Part shown: positions 56,727 through 64,000 of the stretch, in pieces | Layout of the letters: every line of letters starts with the position of its first letter | Numbering within the stretch: the first letter of the stretch is position 1 | From: Wenzhouxiangella marina | GTDB lineage: Bacteria > Pseudomonadota > Gammaproteobacteria > Xanthomonadales > Wenzhouxiangellaceae | Direction: 5' to 3' | Assembly (NCBI RefSeq): GCF_001187785.1 | Contig: NZ_CP012154.1 | Span: 1,730,501-1,794,500 of the forward strand | DNA length: 64,000 nucleotides | Program-made: the position numbers and the translations under genes | Notes under the pieces: generated by a model | Databases searched by the model: none | Told to the model about the DNA's origin: nothing | What the model saw: only the letters and a program-made list of their open reading frames with translations

Positions 56727-59700
56727 TCAGGATCGCGGCGATCCATAGGCACCACCGCCGGGTGTTTGAATCACCAGTAGATCACCGGCAAGCACGTCCA
56801 CTCGTTGGCAGCCGGAGAGTTCCTCTCGTTGGCCTGAAACCCGCTCGATCCATGCGCGACCCGTGGCGCCTTCGCCGCCGCCGGCCAGACCCGATGGTGG
56901 GATCGCCCGCGAATTCGCCAACAGAGCCACGGTCATGTCCTCGAGGAAACGGAGCCGCCGTTCGACGCCATGCCCGCCGCGCCATCGGCCCAGGCCACCG
57001 GAGCCTTGTCGGATCTCGAAGCCTTCGAGCCTGACCGGAAAGCGGGTCTCGAGAATTTCGGGGTCGGTCAGTCTGGAATTGGTCATATGGACATGGACCG
57101 CATCGCAGCCGGGAAAGCCGGGGCCGGCGCCGGCGCCGCCGCAGAGGGTTTCGTAATGCTGGTGTTCGGCGTTGCCGAAGGTCAGGTTGTTCATCGTGCC
57201 GGGGCCATTGGCCAGGCATCCCAGGGCGGCGAGCAATGCATCCGTCACGACCTGGCTGGTTTCGACGTTGCCGGCGACCACGGCGGCGGGCGGGCTCGGA
57301 TTGAGCAGGCTGCCTTCGGGAATGACCAGATCGACGGGCGCGAGGCAGCCATCATTCAGTGGGATGTCATCGTCGATCAGGGTCCGCAGCACGTAGAGCA
57401 CGCAGGCCCGGGTCACGGCGGCGGGTGCATTGAAGTTGTTGTCCTGCTGAGGGCTGGTACCGCTGAAATCGATGCGTGCCCGGCGCTGGTTCCGGTCGAT
57501 ATCGATCCGGACGTGGACCTCCGCGCCACAGTCCATGCGCTTGACCCAGGACCCGCCCTCGAGTCGGGATAGGGCGGTCCGGACTTGCTCGGCGGCGTTT
57601 TCCTGGATGTGACCCATATAGGCCTCCACCACTGGCTGTCCGTATTGCCTGACGAGCGCCTCCAGCTCGCTCCGACCACGCGCATTGGCAGCGATCTGTG
57701 CCCTGAGATCGCTCAGATTCTGTTCGATGTTCCTGGCCGGATAGGGTCCGCCTGCGAGACGCTCGCGCAGGACCGATTCCTCCAGCTTGCCGTCGCGGAG
57801 GATGCGCAAGCCGGAAAACAGCACGCCTTCGTCCTCGATCCTGCTTGAATCCGGCGGCATCGAACCGGGCGTGAGCCCTCCGATATCGGCGTGGTGCGCG
57901 CGGCTGGCGGTGAAGAAGAGGCGCTTTCCTCGCTCATCGAAACAGGGACTGATGACCGTCAGATCCGGTAGATGAGTCCCGCCCCGGTAGGGGTCGTTGA
58001 GCAGGAATGCATCGCCGGGGCGCATGTCCTGGCCATGGGTTTCGATCACCGATCGCACGCTTTCGCCCATCGAACCGAGGTGGACCGGGACGTGCGGTGC
58101 GTTCGCGACCAGGTGGCCATTCGCATCGAACAGGGCGCAGCTGAAATCCAGGCGTTCCTTGATATTCGCCGACCAGGCCGTCTTCTGCAGGGCCGCACCC
58201 ATATGCTCGGCGATCGAACGGAACACGTTGTTGAACACTTCCAGGCGCACCGGGTCGACCCGTGTGTCAGCATCAGGCTGTCGGGATCGAGGTTTCGATC
58301 GTTCGAGAACGAGAATGCCCAGTGCGTCGATCCTGGCACGCCAGCCGGGCTCCAGCACGGTGGTGGAATTGTCCTCGGTCAGGATGGCCGGTCCTTGCAG
58401 GGTCTGACCCTGGCGCAGGGCGCGGCGCTCGTAGACCGGCGTATCGCGGTGCTCCTGCCCGGCCATGAAGGTCCTGGTTCGCGTTACCGGTTCCGGCGCG
58501 GTCCCCGAGGTCGGCAAGCGTTCTTCCGTTTCATTACGGGCATGGGCCAGGCCGATGGCTTCGACCACGCAGGCTTCGATGACGAGCGGGCGGTCGGGCA
58601 TGAGGAAGCCGAACTGGCGCTGATGCAGGGCTTCGAAGTCGTCGCGCATGCGGCCAGGCTCGGCGAGCTCGATGGCCAGTACCGTATCGGTGCCCGCATA
58701 CTTGATCTGGGCCTGCACGCGGACCTCGATCCGCGATGGATCGATGCCCTGGTCCGCCACCTGCTGGCGAACGCTGCATCGAGTCTGCTCCAGGCTCGAC
58801 CCGATCCGTTCCAGCAGGAGCGGCTGCAGTTCCGCCTCGACGGCGAGTTCTTCGAGTGCGGTCACGTCGGCCAGGCCCATGCCATAGGCCGACAGGACGC
58901 CGGCCAGGGGATGGATCAGGACCGTGTCGATGCCCAACTCGTCGGCGACGAGGCAGGCGTGCTGGCCGCCGGCGCCACCGAAGCAATTGAGTGCATAGCC
59001 CTTCAGATCGTGCCCACGCTGGATGGAAATGGTCTTGATCGCGTTGGCCATGTTGCTCACGGCAATCCTGAGGAAGCCTTCGGCCACGGCCTCCGGAGCC
59101 TGGGCTTTGCCGGTGGACCGTTCGATCCGCTCGGCCAGCGCGATGAAGCCCAGGCGCACGATCGCCTCATCCAGCGGCAGGTCGCCCTCCGGCCCGAAGC
59201 AATCGGGGAAGAAGCGGGGCTGGATCTTGCCCAGCAGCAGATTGGCGTCGGTGACGGTCAGCGGTCCGCCGCGCCGGTAGCAGGCCGGTCCCGGGTTCGC
59301 GCCGGCCGAGTCGGGGCCCACCCGGTAGCGGCTGCCGTCGAAGTGCAGGCAGGAGCCTCCACCCGCAGCGACCGTATGGATCTCCAGCATGGGGCTTCGT
59401 AGTCGAACGCCGGCGACTTCCGTGTCGAAGCAGCGTTCGAATTCGCCCTGGTAGTGAGAGACGTCCGTCGACGTGCCGCCCATGTCGAAGCCGATCACGC
59501 GTTGGAAGCCGGCCGCCTCGGCGCTTCGGGCGCAGCCGACGATGCCACCGGCGGGGCCGGAGAGGATGGCGTCCTTGCCGGAGAAACGAGCGGCTTCGGT
59601 CAGTCCCCCGTCGGACTTCATGAAGCTCAGGCGCGCCTTGCCGAGGCCTCCGGCGACGCGTTGGGCGTGGCGCCTCAGGCCGGGCGAAAGATAGGCGTCG

Positions 59701-60350
59701 ACAACGGTGGTGTCGCCGCGCCCGATCAGTCGAATCAGCGGGCTCACCTCGTGGGACAGGCTGACCTGCTCGAAGCCCATGGACCGGGCCAGCTCGCCGA
59801 CCTGTCGTTCATGCTCGGGGTAGCGGTAGGCGTGCAGGAAGACCACGGCCAGGGCGCGGATGCCGGCGTCCTTGAGCCGCCCCAGTTCGTCCTTCAAGCG
59901 GTCGAGATCGGGGCGACGCAATGCCTGGCCGTCGGCGCTGATCCGCTCGTCCACCTCCACGACGGTCTCGTGCAGGAGTTCGGGCCGCTGGATGTCGAGC
60001 GCGAAGATGTCGGGCCGACCCTGCGTGCCGATGCGGAGCGCGTCGGCGAAGCCCCGGGTGATCAACAGGGCCGTTCGCTCTCCCTTGCGCTCCAGCAGGG
60101 CATTGGTGGCCACCGTCGTGCCCATGCGCACGCTGTCGACCAGCTCATCGGGCAGGGTAGCGTCCGGGGCCAGTCCGAGCAGCTGGTGAATGCCCGCCAG
60201 CGCCGCGTCCTCGTAGCGCTCCGGGTGTTCGGAAAGCAGTTTGGCCGTGCGCAGGCGCCCGTCCGGCGCGCAGGCCACCACGTCGGTAAAGGTGCCGCCC
60301 CGGTCGATCCAGAACTGCCATTTCTTGTGCGTCGGATCGATGAGCTTCAT
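56727..60350 (-). CDS. 5-oxoprolinase / hydantoinase A-B fusion
   Basis: A 1207-residue fusion like eukaryotic-type 5-oxoprolinase. Residues ~1-690 are hydantoinase A ([19 protein letters not shown] at the start, [36 protein letters not shown]) with actin-like ATP-binding segments. Residues ~700-1205 are hydantoinase B ([41 protein letters not shown] and GGTMN-like [12 protein letters not shown]). It should cleave 5-oxoproline to glutamate with ATP. It is a lone gene here and divergent from the DUF389 gene. Confidence 0.92.
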   Translation of the reverse strand: MKLIDPTHKKWQFWIDRGGTFTDVVACAPDGRLRTAKLLSEHPERYEDAALAGIHQLLGLAPDATLPDELVDSVRMGTTVATNALLERKGERTALLITRGFADALRIGTQGRPDIFALDIQRPELLHETVVEVDERISADGQALRRPDLDRLKDELGRLKDAGIRALAVVFLHAYRYPEHERQVGELARSMGFEQVSLSHEVSPLIRLIGRGDTTVVDAYLSPGLRRHAQRVAGGLGKARLSFMKSDGGLTEAARFSGKDAILSGPAGGIVGCARSAEAAGFQRVIGFDMGGTSTDVSHYQGEFERCFDTEVAGVRLRSPMLEIHTVAAGGGSCLHFDGSRYRVGPDSAGANPGPACYRRGGPLTVTDANLLLGKIQPRFFPDCFGPEGDLPLDEAIVRLGFIALAERIERSTGKAQAPEAVAEGFLRIAVSNMANAIKTISIQRGHDLKGYALNCFGGAGGQHACLVADELGIDTVLIHPLAGVLSAYGMGLADVTALEELAVEAELQPLLLERIGSSLEQTRCSVRQQVADQGIDPSRIEVRVQAQIKYAGTDTVLAIELAEPGRMRDDFEALHQRQFGFLMPDRPLVIEACVVEAIGLAHARNETEERLPTSGTAPEPVTRTRTFMAGQEHRDTPVYERRALRQGQTLQGPAILTEDNSTTVLEPGWRARIDALGILVLERSKPRSRQPDADTRVDPVRLEVFNNVFRSIAEHMGAALQKTAWSANIKERLDFSCALFDANGHLVANAPHVPVHLGSMGESVRSVIETHGQDMRPGDAFLLNDPYRGGTHLPDLTVISPCFDERGKRLFFTASRAHHADIGGLTPGSMPPDSSRIEDEGVLFSGLRILRDGKLEESVLRERLAGGPYPARNIEQNLSDLRAQIAANARGRSELEALVRQYGQPVVEAYMGHIQENAAEQVRTALSRLEGGSWVKRMDCGAEVHVRIDIDRNQRRARIDFSGTSPQQDNNFNAPAAVTRACVLYVLRTLIDDDIPLNDGCLAPVDLVIPEGSLLNPSPPAAVVAGNVETSQVVTDALLAALGCLANGPGTMNNLTFGNAEHQHYETLCGGAGAGPGFPGCDAVHVHMTNSRLTDPEILETRFPVRLEGFEIRQGSGGLGRWRGGHGVERRLRFLEDMTVALLANSRAIPPSGLAGGGEGATGRAWIERVSGQREELSGCQRVDVLAGDLLVIQTPGGGAYGSPRS

Positions 60351-60459
60351 CCGCTGGATTGGGTTCCTGCCGGAGTATATCGCGCCAACGACAGTGCGCT
60401 CCGAGTGGCATCGGGCCAGGCGTTATCATCAAGAGCATTGAGGAGAGGGAGACGATCTC

Positions 60460-61479
60460 GTGGCCGTCCGTCTGATCGAAATGCGCCTGCCGCTGGAGCG
60501 TCTGGAAGGCCTGCGCCAGCGCATTCTCGAGCTGGAGCCGATCGAGCTCAGCGCCCTGGTGGAGCAGGATGGTCAGCGTGCCGTGCTTCGCGTCCTCGTC
60601 GAGCAAGGCAAGGTCGAAGCCTTCCTCGATCGCTTCGAAGCGCTCAGCGAGCGCTACGACGACTTCCGCATGACGCTCTACGCGGTCGAGGCGACGCTGC
60701 CGGTCCCGGAAGCGCCTGCGGAGAACGCGGAACAAGCCGAACCCGCGAAGTCGCAGGACGAGGTCGACCGGCTGAGTCGGATCGAGCTGCACGAGCGGGT
60801 GCGCAAGAACGCGCGCCTGAATCCCGAGTACCTGCTGCTGGTGCTGTTCTCCTCGATCGTGGCGGCCGTGGGCCTGGTGCAGGGGAATGTCGCGGTCCTG
60901 GTCGGGGCGATGGTCATCGCGCCGCTGCTGGGGCCCAACATGGCCCTGGCCATGGCGGCCACGCTCGCCGATGCAGGCCTGGGTTGGCGGGCCGTGCGCA
61001 CGGGCATGGCCGGTGTGGCCCTGGCCACAGTCCTCGGTCTGTTGTGCGGCGCCTTCTTCGAGGTCGATCCCGCGCTCCCGGAGATCGCCAACCGCACCCG
61101 CATCGGTACCCTGGATCTGATCCTCGCGCTGGCAGCCGGGGGTGCCGGTGCGCTCGCCATGACCAGTGGCGTCGCCGGCACGCTGGTCGGCGTGATGGTG
61201 GCCGTGGCCTTGCTGCCGCCTCTGCTGGTCGCCGCCCTGCTGGCCGGGGCAGGGCAGTGGCGGGAAGCGGCGGGGGCTCTGCTGCTCTACAGCACGAACG
61301 TTGCCGCGGTGAACCTGTCCGCCATCGTCGTGTTTCTCGGGCGTGGGATTTCCCCCAGGACCTGGTGGGACAAGGCCCGTGCCCGTCGCTCGGCCTGGTG
61401 GTTCCTGCTGTTCTGGGCGATGGCCCTGACCGGTCTGGCCCTTCTCTTCATCCTCCAGAACCGTCAGCTCGGAGGCTGA
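60460..61479 (+). CDS. DUF389 / TIGR00341-family membrane protein
   Basis: A 339-residue protein with a GTG start and GGAGA upstream. The N-terminal soluble domain (~1-85) resembles the TIGR00341 opening, followed by an acidic linker and about six transmembrane segments (~125-335) with AMVIAPLLGPNMALAMA and TSGVAGTLVGVMVAVALLPP. These hydrophobic repeats are the DUF389 signature. The function is unknown; transport is suspected for the family. Confidence 0.85.
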   Translation: MAVRLIEMRLPLERLEGLRQRILELEPIELSALVEQDGQRAVLRVLVEQGKVEAFLDRFEALSERYDDFRMTLYAVEATLPVPEAPAENAEQAEPAKSQDEVDRLSRIELHERVRKNARLNPEYLLLVLFSSIVAAVGLVQGNVAVLVGAMVIAPLLGPNMALAMAATLADAGLGWRAVRTGMAGVALATVLGLLCGAFFEVDPALPEIANRTRIGTLDLILALAAGGAGALAMTSGVAGTLVGVMVAVALLPPLLVAALLAGAGQWREAAGALLLYSTNVAAVNLSAIVVFLGRGISPRTWWDKARARRSAWWFLLFWAMALTGLALLFILQNRQLGG

Positions 61480-61503
61480 CGGTTCCCGTTGGGGGAAGTG
61501 ATC

Positions 61504-62556
61504 TCAGGCCCTGAGCGTGCGCATGTCGATCACGAAGCGGTAGCGGATGTCGCCCTTCTTCATGCGCTCGTAGGCTTCGTTGACCTTGGCGATGTCGAGC
61601 ATTTCGATGTCGCAGACGATGCCGTGCTCGGCGCAGAAATCCAGCATCTCCTGCGTTTCCGGCAGGCCACCGATCAGTGAGCCGGCCAGGCGCTTGCGGC
61701 CGAAGATCAGCGCGGCGCCATCGACCGGCGGGTCGAGCGGCTCGGGCATGCCGACCAGAATGTGAGTGCCGTCCCGCTTGAGGGTCATCAGGTAGGGGTT
61801 GAGGTCGTGATGGACCGGCACCGTGTCCAGGATGAAATCCAGCTGACCGGCCATGGTGGCCATCTGCGCCTCGTCGGTGGAGATCACTACCTCGTGCGCA
61901 CCTTGCTTCTTCGCCTCCTCGACCTTGCCCTGGGAGCGAGTGAACAGCACGACTTCGGCACCCAGGGCGCGGGCGAACTTCACCCCCATATGACCCAGTC
62001 CGCCCATGCCGATGACGCCCACCTTGTGGCCAGTTCCGATACCGAAGTGGCGCAGCGGTGAGTAGGTGGTGATGCCGGCGCAGAGCAGGGGAGCCGCAGC
62101 GGCCGGATCCAGTGCATCCGGGACGTGCAGTACGAAGCGGTCGCTGACCACGATGTGTTCGGAATAGCCGCCGTAGGTCCGGGTGCCGTCGTGGCGATCC
62201 TCGCCGTTGTAGGTCACCGTGGGGCCTTGCTCGCAGTACTGCTCCAGGCCTTCGTCGCAGGAAGCGCATTCACGACAGCTGTCGACCAGGCAGCCGACAC
62301 CGACCCGGTCGCCGGCCTTGAAGCCCGTCACTTCCGAGCCGACGGCGGTCACGGTGCCGATGATCTCGTGGCCGGGCACGACCGGGTAGAGCGTGCCACC
62401 CCAGTCGTTCTCGACGAAATGGATGTCCGTGTGGCAGATGCCGCAGTAGTCGATATCGATGGCGACATCGTCAGGACGCAGCTCGCGGCGGGGGATCGGC
62501 ATCGGGGCGACACCCGAGCTTTCTGACTGGGCGGCATAGGCGCGGACTTCGGGCAT
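61504..62556 (-). CDS. zinc-dependent NAD(P) alcohol dehydrogenase (YahK/cinnamyl-type)
   Basis: A 350-residue medium-chain dehydrogenase. It has the catalytic zinc ligands in CGICHTDIHF and VPGHEIIGTV, the structural zinc lobe in CRECASCDEGLEQYC, YGGYSEHIVV, LLCAGITTYSPLRHFG and the cofactor motif VIGMGGLGHMGVKFA. It matches the NADP-preferring cinnamyl alcohol dehydrogenase/YahK group that reduces aldehydes. It is a single gene transcribed away from the lipase-like gene. Confidence 0.93.
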   Translation of the reverse strand: MPEVRAYAAQSESSGVAPMPIPRRELRPDDVAIDIDYCGICHTDIHFVENDWGGTLYPVVPGHEIIGTVTAVGSEVTGFKAGDRVGVGCLVDSCRECASCDEGLEQYCEQGPTVTYNGEDRHDGTRTYGGYSEHIVVSDRFVLHVPDALDPAAAAPLLCAGITTYSPLRHFGIGTGHKVGVIGMGGLGHMGVKFARALGAEVVLFTRSQGKVEEAKKQGAHEVVISTDEAQMATMAGQLDFILDTVPVHHDLNPYLMTLKRDGTHILVGMPEPLDPPVDGAALIFGRKRLAGSLIGGLPETQEMLDFCAEHGIVCDIEMLDIAKVNEAYERMKKGDIRYRFVIDMRTLRA

Positions 62557-62618
62557 GGTGGGACTCCTGATGATTGACGAAAACAGTATAGGGTGTGAAC
62601 GGTGAATTGCCTTCAGCG

Positions 62619-63623
62619 CTAATCGAGCAGCGATTCAATTTGCGCGAGGGTCCAGGCGATGCCGGGTGGTCGACCGTCATACATCGGGCCACTGACCAGC
62701 AGACCGCGATGGCTCGCCTGCACCAGGTCCGGTGAGGGTGACCCAGGAAAGGCCAGTGAGGCGACGGGGACCACGCCGTCGCCGAGACCCTCTCCGCTCT
62801 CGCGCAGCCAGGCGGCGAAGCCGTCCGCCCAGCCGCTGTGGCCGGTGGCCTCGTCCAGGTTGGCCAGGCTGGCCTGCAGTTGTTCCGGCGGCGGGGTGAG
62901 GCGGCCGCCGAGAATCGCCAAGGGGATCGTTTGGGGCCAGCTTCTTCGGTTCAGTTCGCGCAGGAAGTGGCTGTCGGGGCGCAGATCGATCTTGGCTGCG
63001 CCGGTACCATCGCGCAGACCGGCAAACAGGGCGAAGTCGCCTTGCTCATCATCGCCCAGACGGTCTCGCAGCTCCAGCCAGACGCGGAGCCGAGCCCAGT
63101 CGGAGCCCTGGTTCGGGGTGCCCAGCATCAACACACCGGCCAACTGCGGGCCAGCCGACCAGCTCGGTCCTGAACGGGTGACGAAGTCGCGGATGACCAG
63201 GCCGCCCATGCTGTGCCCGAGGAGCACGACGGGGCGATTGGCCGGCAGCGCCTCCCAGTGCATCGCCAGTAGATCGGCGCTTTCGGAGACCGCCTGGTCA
63301 TTGGGGTAGCGAAACTCGATGGCCTCGTAACCCTCGGAGGTCAGGGCGGGAATGAGTTCAACGAACAGGCCGCCGGGCTCGTCGAGCCCATGCAGCAGTA
63401 CGACCCGGGCGCGTGGCTCATCAGGGGACGGCCGCGGATGGAATCCGACCTCGCTTTCGAGGGGTTGCATGGCTTCGGGAAACCAGCTTTGCAACTGCGC
63501 CTGGGCCTGGCTTCTGAGCCAGTGTTCCTGCTGTGGCTGCGATTCGGCCCAGAGCACCCAGAAGCTGCTAGCCAGCAGGCCGATGGCCAGGAACAGCAGC
63601 AGGCGTCGGCGCCAGCGCTTCAA
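62619..63623 (-). CDS. membrane-anchored alpha/beta hydrolase (lipase-like)
   Basis: A 334-residue protein with an N-terminal signal anchor (~6-25) and an alpha/beta-hydrolase fold: RVVLLHGLDEPGG (oxyanion region), the nucleophile elbow VVLLGHSMGGLV, a candidate Asp later and a His in VQASHRGLLVS. Triacylglycerol-lipase or thioesterase activity is possible. The start is TTG at 63623, overlapping the mtfA stop by 4 bases (TTGA), so the two are coupled. Confidence 0.83.
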   Translation of the reverse strand: MKRWRRRLLLFLAIGLLASSFWVLWAESQPQQEHWLRSQAQAQLQSWFPEAMQPLESEVGFHPRPSPDEPRARVVLLHGLDEPGGLFVELIPALTSEGYEAIEFRYPNDQAVSESADLLAMHWEALPANRPVVLLGHSMGGLVIRDFVTRSGPSWSAGPQLAGVLMLGTPNQGSDWARLRVWLELRDRLGDDEQGDFALFAGLRDGTGAAKIDLRPDSHFLRELNRRSWPQTIPLAILGGRLTPPPEQLQASLANLDEATGHSGWADGFAAWLRESGEGLGDGVVPVASLAFPGSPSPDLVQASHRGLLVSGPMYDGRPPGIAWTLAQIESLLD

Positions 63624-64000
63624 GCGACCGGCTCGCGCCAGTGAATCGGATCGAGGCCGTAGCAGTGGCGCATCAGGGCGTAGAGTTCCGGGTGATGCTC
63701 GTGGAGATGGCCCGGTTCTTCGAAGAAGGTCTCGGTCAGAACGGCGAAGAACTCGGCGGGATTGGTGGCGCCGTAGGGATCGATCACGGTTGGCAGATGC
63801 CGGTCGACCCGGGAGACGTGATCTTCGAATTCACGCTGCATGACTCGCGCCCAACGCGCGGCTTCCGGCCCGCTGCCGAACAGCGGGGCCCCGTCGACCT
63901 GACCATCCATGTCATCGAGCTTGTGGGCAAATTCATGGAGCACGACGTTGTGCCCGTCGCGGACATCGAAGGTGCCGTGCAACACCGAGTCCCAGGCCAG
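63620..64000 (-). CDS. mtfA: MtfA-family zinc peptidase (5' end beyond window)
   Basis: The 3' part of a gene on the minus strand, open to the window edge. The visible ~126 residues include the zinc motif VVLHEFAHKLDDMDG, FAVLTETFFEEP with the third ligand Glu, and YGATNPAEFF, which match MtfA, the Mlc (DgsA)-titrating peptidase that tunes glucose PTS expression. The N-terminal half lies outside. It overlaps the downstream hydrolase start. Confidence 0.93.
   Translation of the reverse strand: MAWDSVLHGTFDVRDGHNVVLHEFAHKLDDMDGQVDGAPLFGSGPEAARWARVMQREFEDHVSRVDRHLPTVIDPYGATNPAEFFAVLTETFFEEPGHLHEHHPELYALMRHCYGLDPIHWREPVA

Overview
The window looks like a chromosomal segment of a GC-rich gammaproteobacterium. 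The blocks rpsF-rpsR-rplI-dnaB-alr, miaB-phoH-ybeY-corC, ald-ftsK-lolA, lpxH, asnS, aceK and a GacA/UvrY-type regulator are all gammaproteobacterial. A Xanthomonadales/Wenzhouxiangella-like source fits the high GC, the CTERM-like tail and the tRNA-flanking repeats, but that placement is inference. Most genes are ordinary housekeeping genes. A few stretches (about 30.7-35.2 kb and 45.3-46.7 kb) are visibly richer in A/T and carry accessory material.

Layout. 0-5.2 kb: lpxH (cut by the window edge), a periplasmic cyclophilin, mtnA, fumC, greB, then a palindromic repeat abutting a sigma-32-type promoter and an Hsp20 chaperone. 5.2-8.2 kb: acyltransferase, rhomboid protease, SRPBCC protein and a DUF2520 protein. 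8.2-11.1 kb (minus): trxB, a COG3146-type acyltransferase and aat. 11.2-15.3 kb: ald, ftsK, lolA. 15.3-19.1 kb (minus): a large secreted metalloprotease with a beta-propeller and a DUF4124 protein.

19.1-27.9 kb (minus) is the most interesting block. Seven close-packed or overlapping genes encode a fatty-acid desaturase, a diacylglycerol-kinase-like enzyme, a Tam41-like nucleotidyltransferase, an MsbA-like ABC exporter, an LpxL-like acyltransferase lacking the usual catalytic acid, a DXD-glycosyltransferase/ELM1 fusion and a 2OG-Fe(II) oxygenase. Together they read as a pathway to make, decorate and flip an unusual (glyco)phospholipid. I infer that function; I recognise no described system with this gene set. 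A GacA-like regulator is divergent from it.

28.7-29.2 kb: tRNA-Ala(GGC) and tRNA-Glu(TTC) from a strong promoter, then repeats made of inverted tRNA-3'-end-like pieces with terminator hairpins. 29.3-30.7 kb: two lipoproteins. 30.7-33.1 kb: an ISL3-family insertion sequence abutting a 5'-truncated metallopeptidase-toxin-like fragment and a putative exported immunity partner. 33.3-35.2 kb: a beta-helix surface protein with a CTERM-like tail and a second, orphan copy of that tail. 35.2-37.1 kb: a pentaheme cytochrome. 37.3-40.0 kb: an AEC transporter coupled to aceK. 40.0-43.2 kb (minus): a 3-hydroxyanthranilate/2-aminomuconate degradation cluster. 43.2-45.0 kb: asnS and a divergent IscA-like protein. 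45.0-46.7 kb: a long intergenic region and an orphan secreted protein. 47.0-54.7 kb: ribosomal protein, replication and RNA-modification operons. 54.7-64 kb: a DUF4105 protein, CYTH protein, small membrane protein, 5-oxoprolinase-type fusion, DUF389 protein, Zn alcohol dehydrogenase, lipase-like hydrolase and mtfA (cut by the edge).
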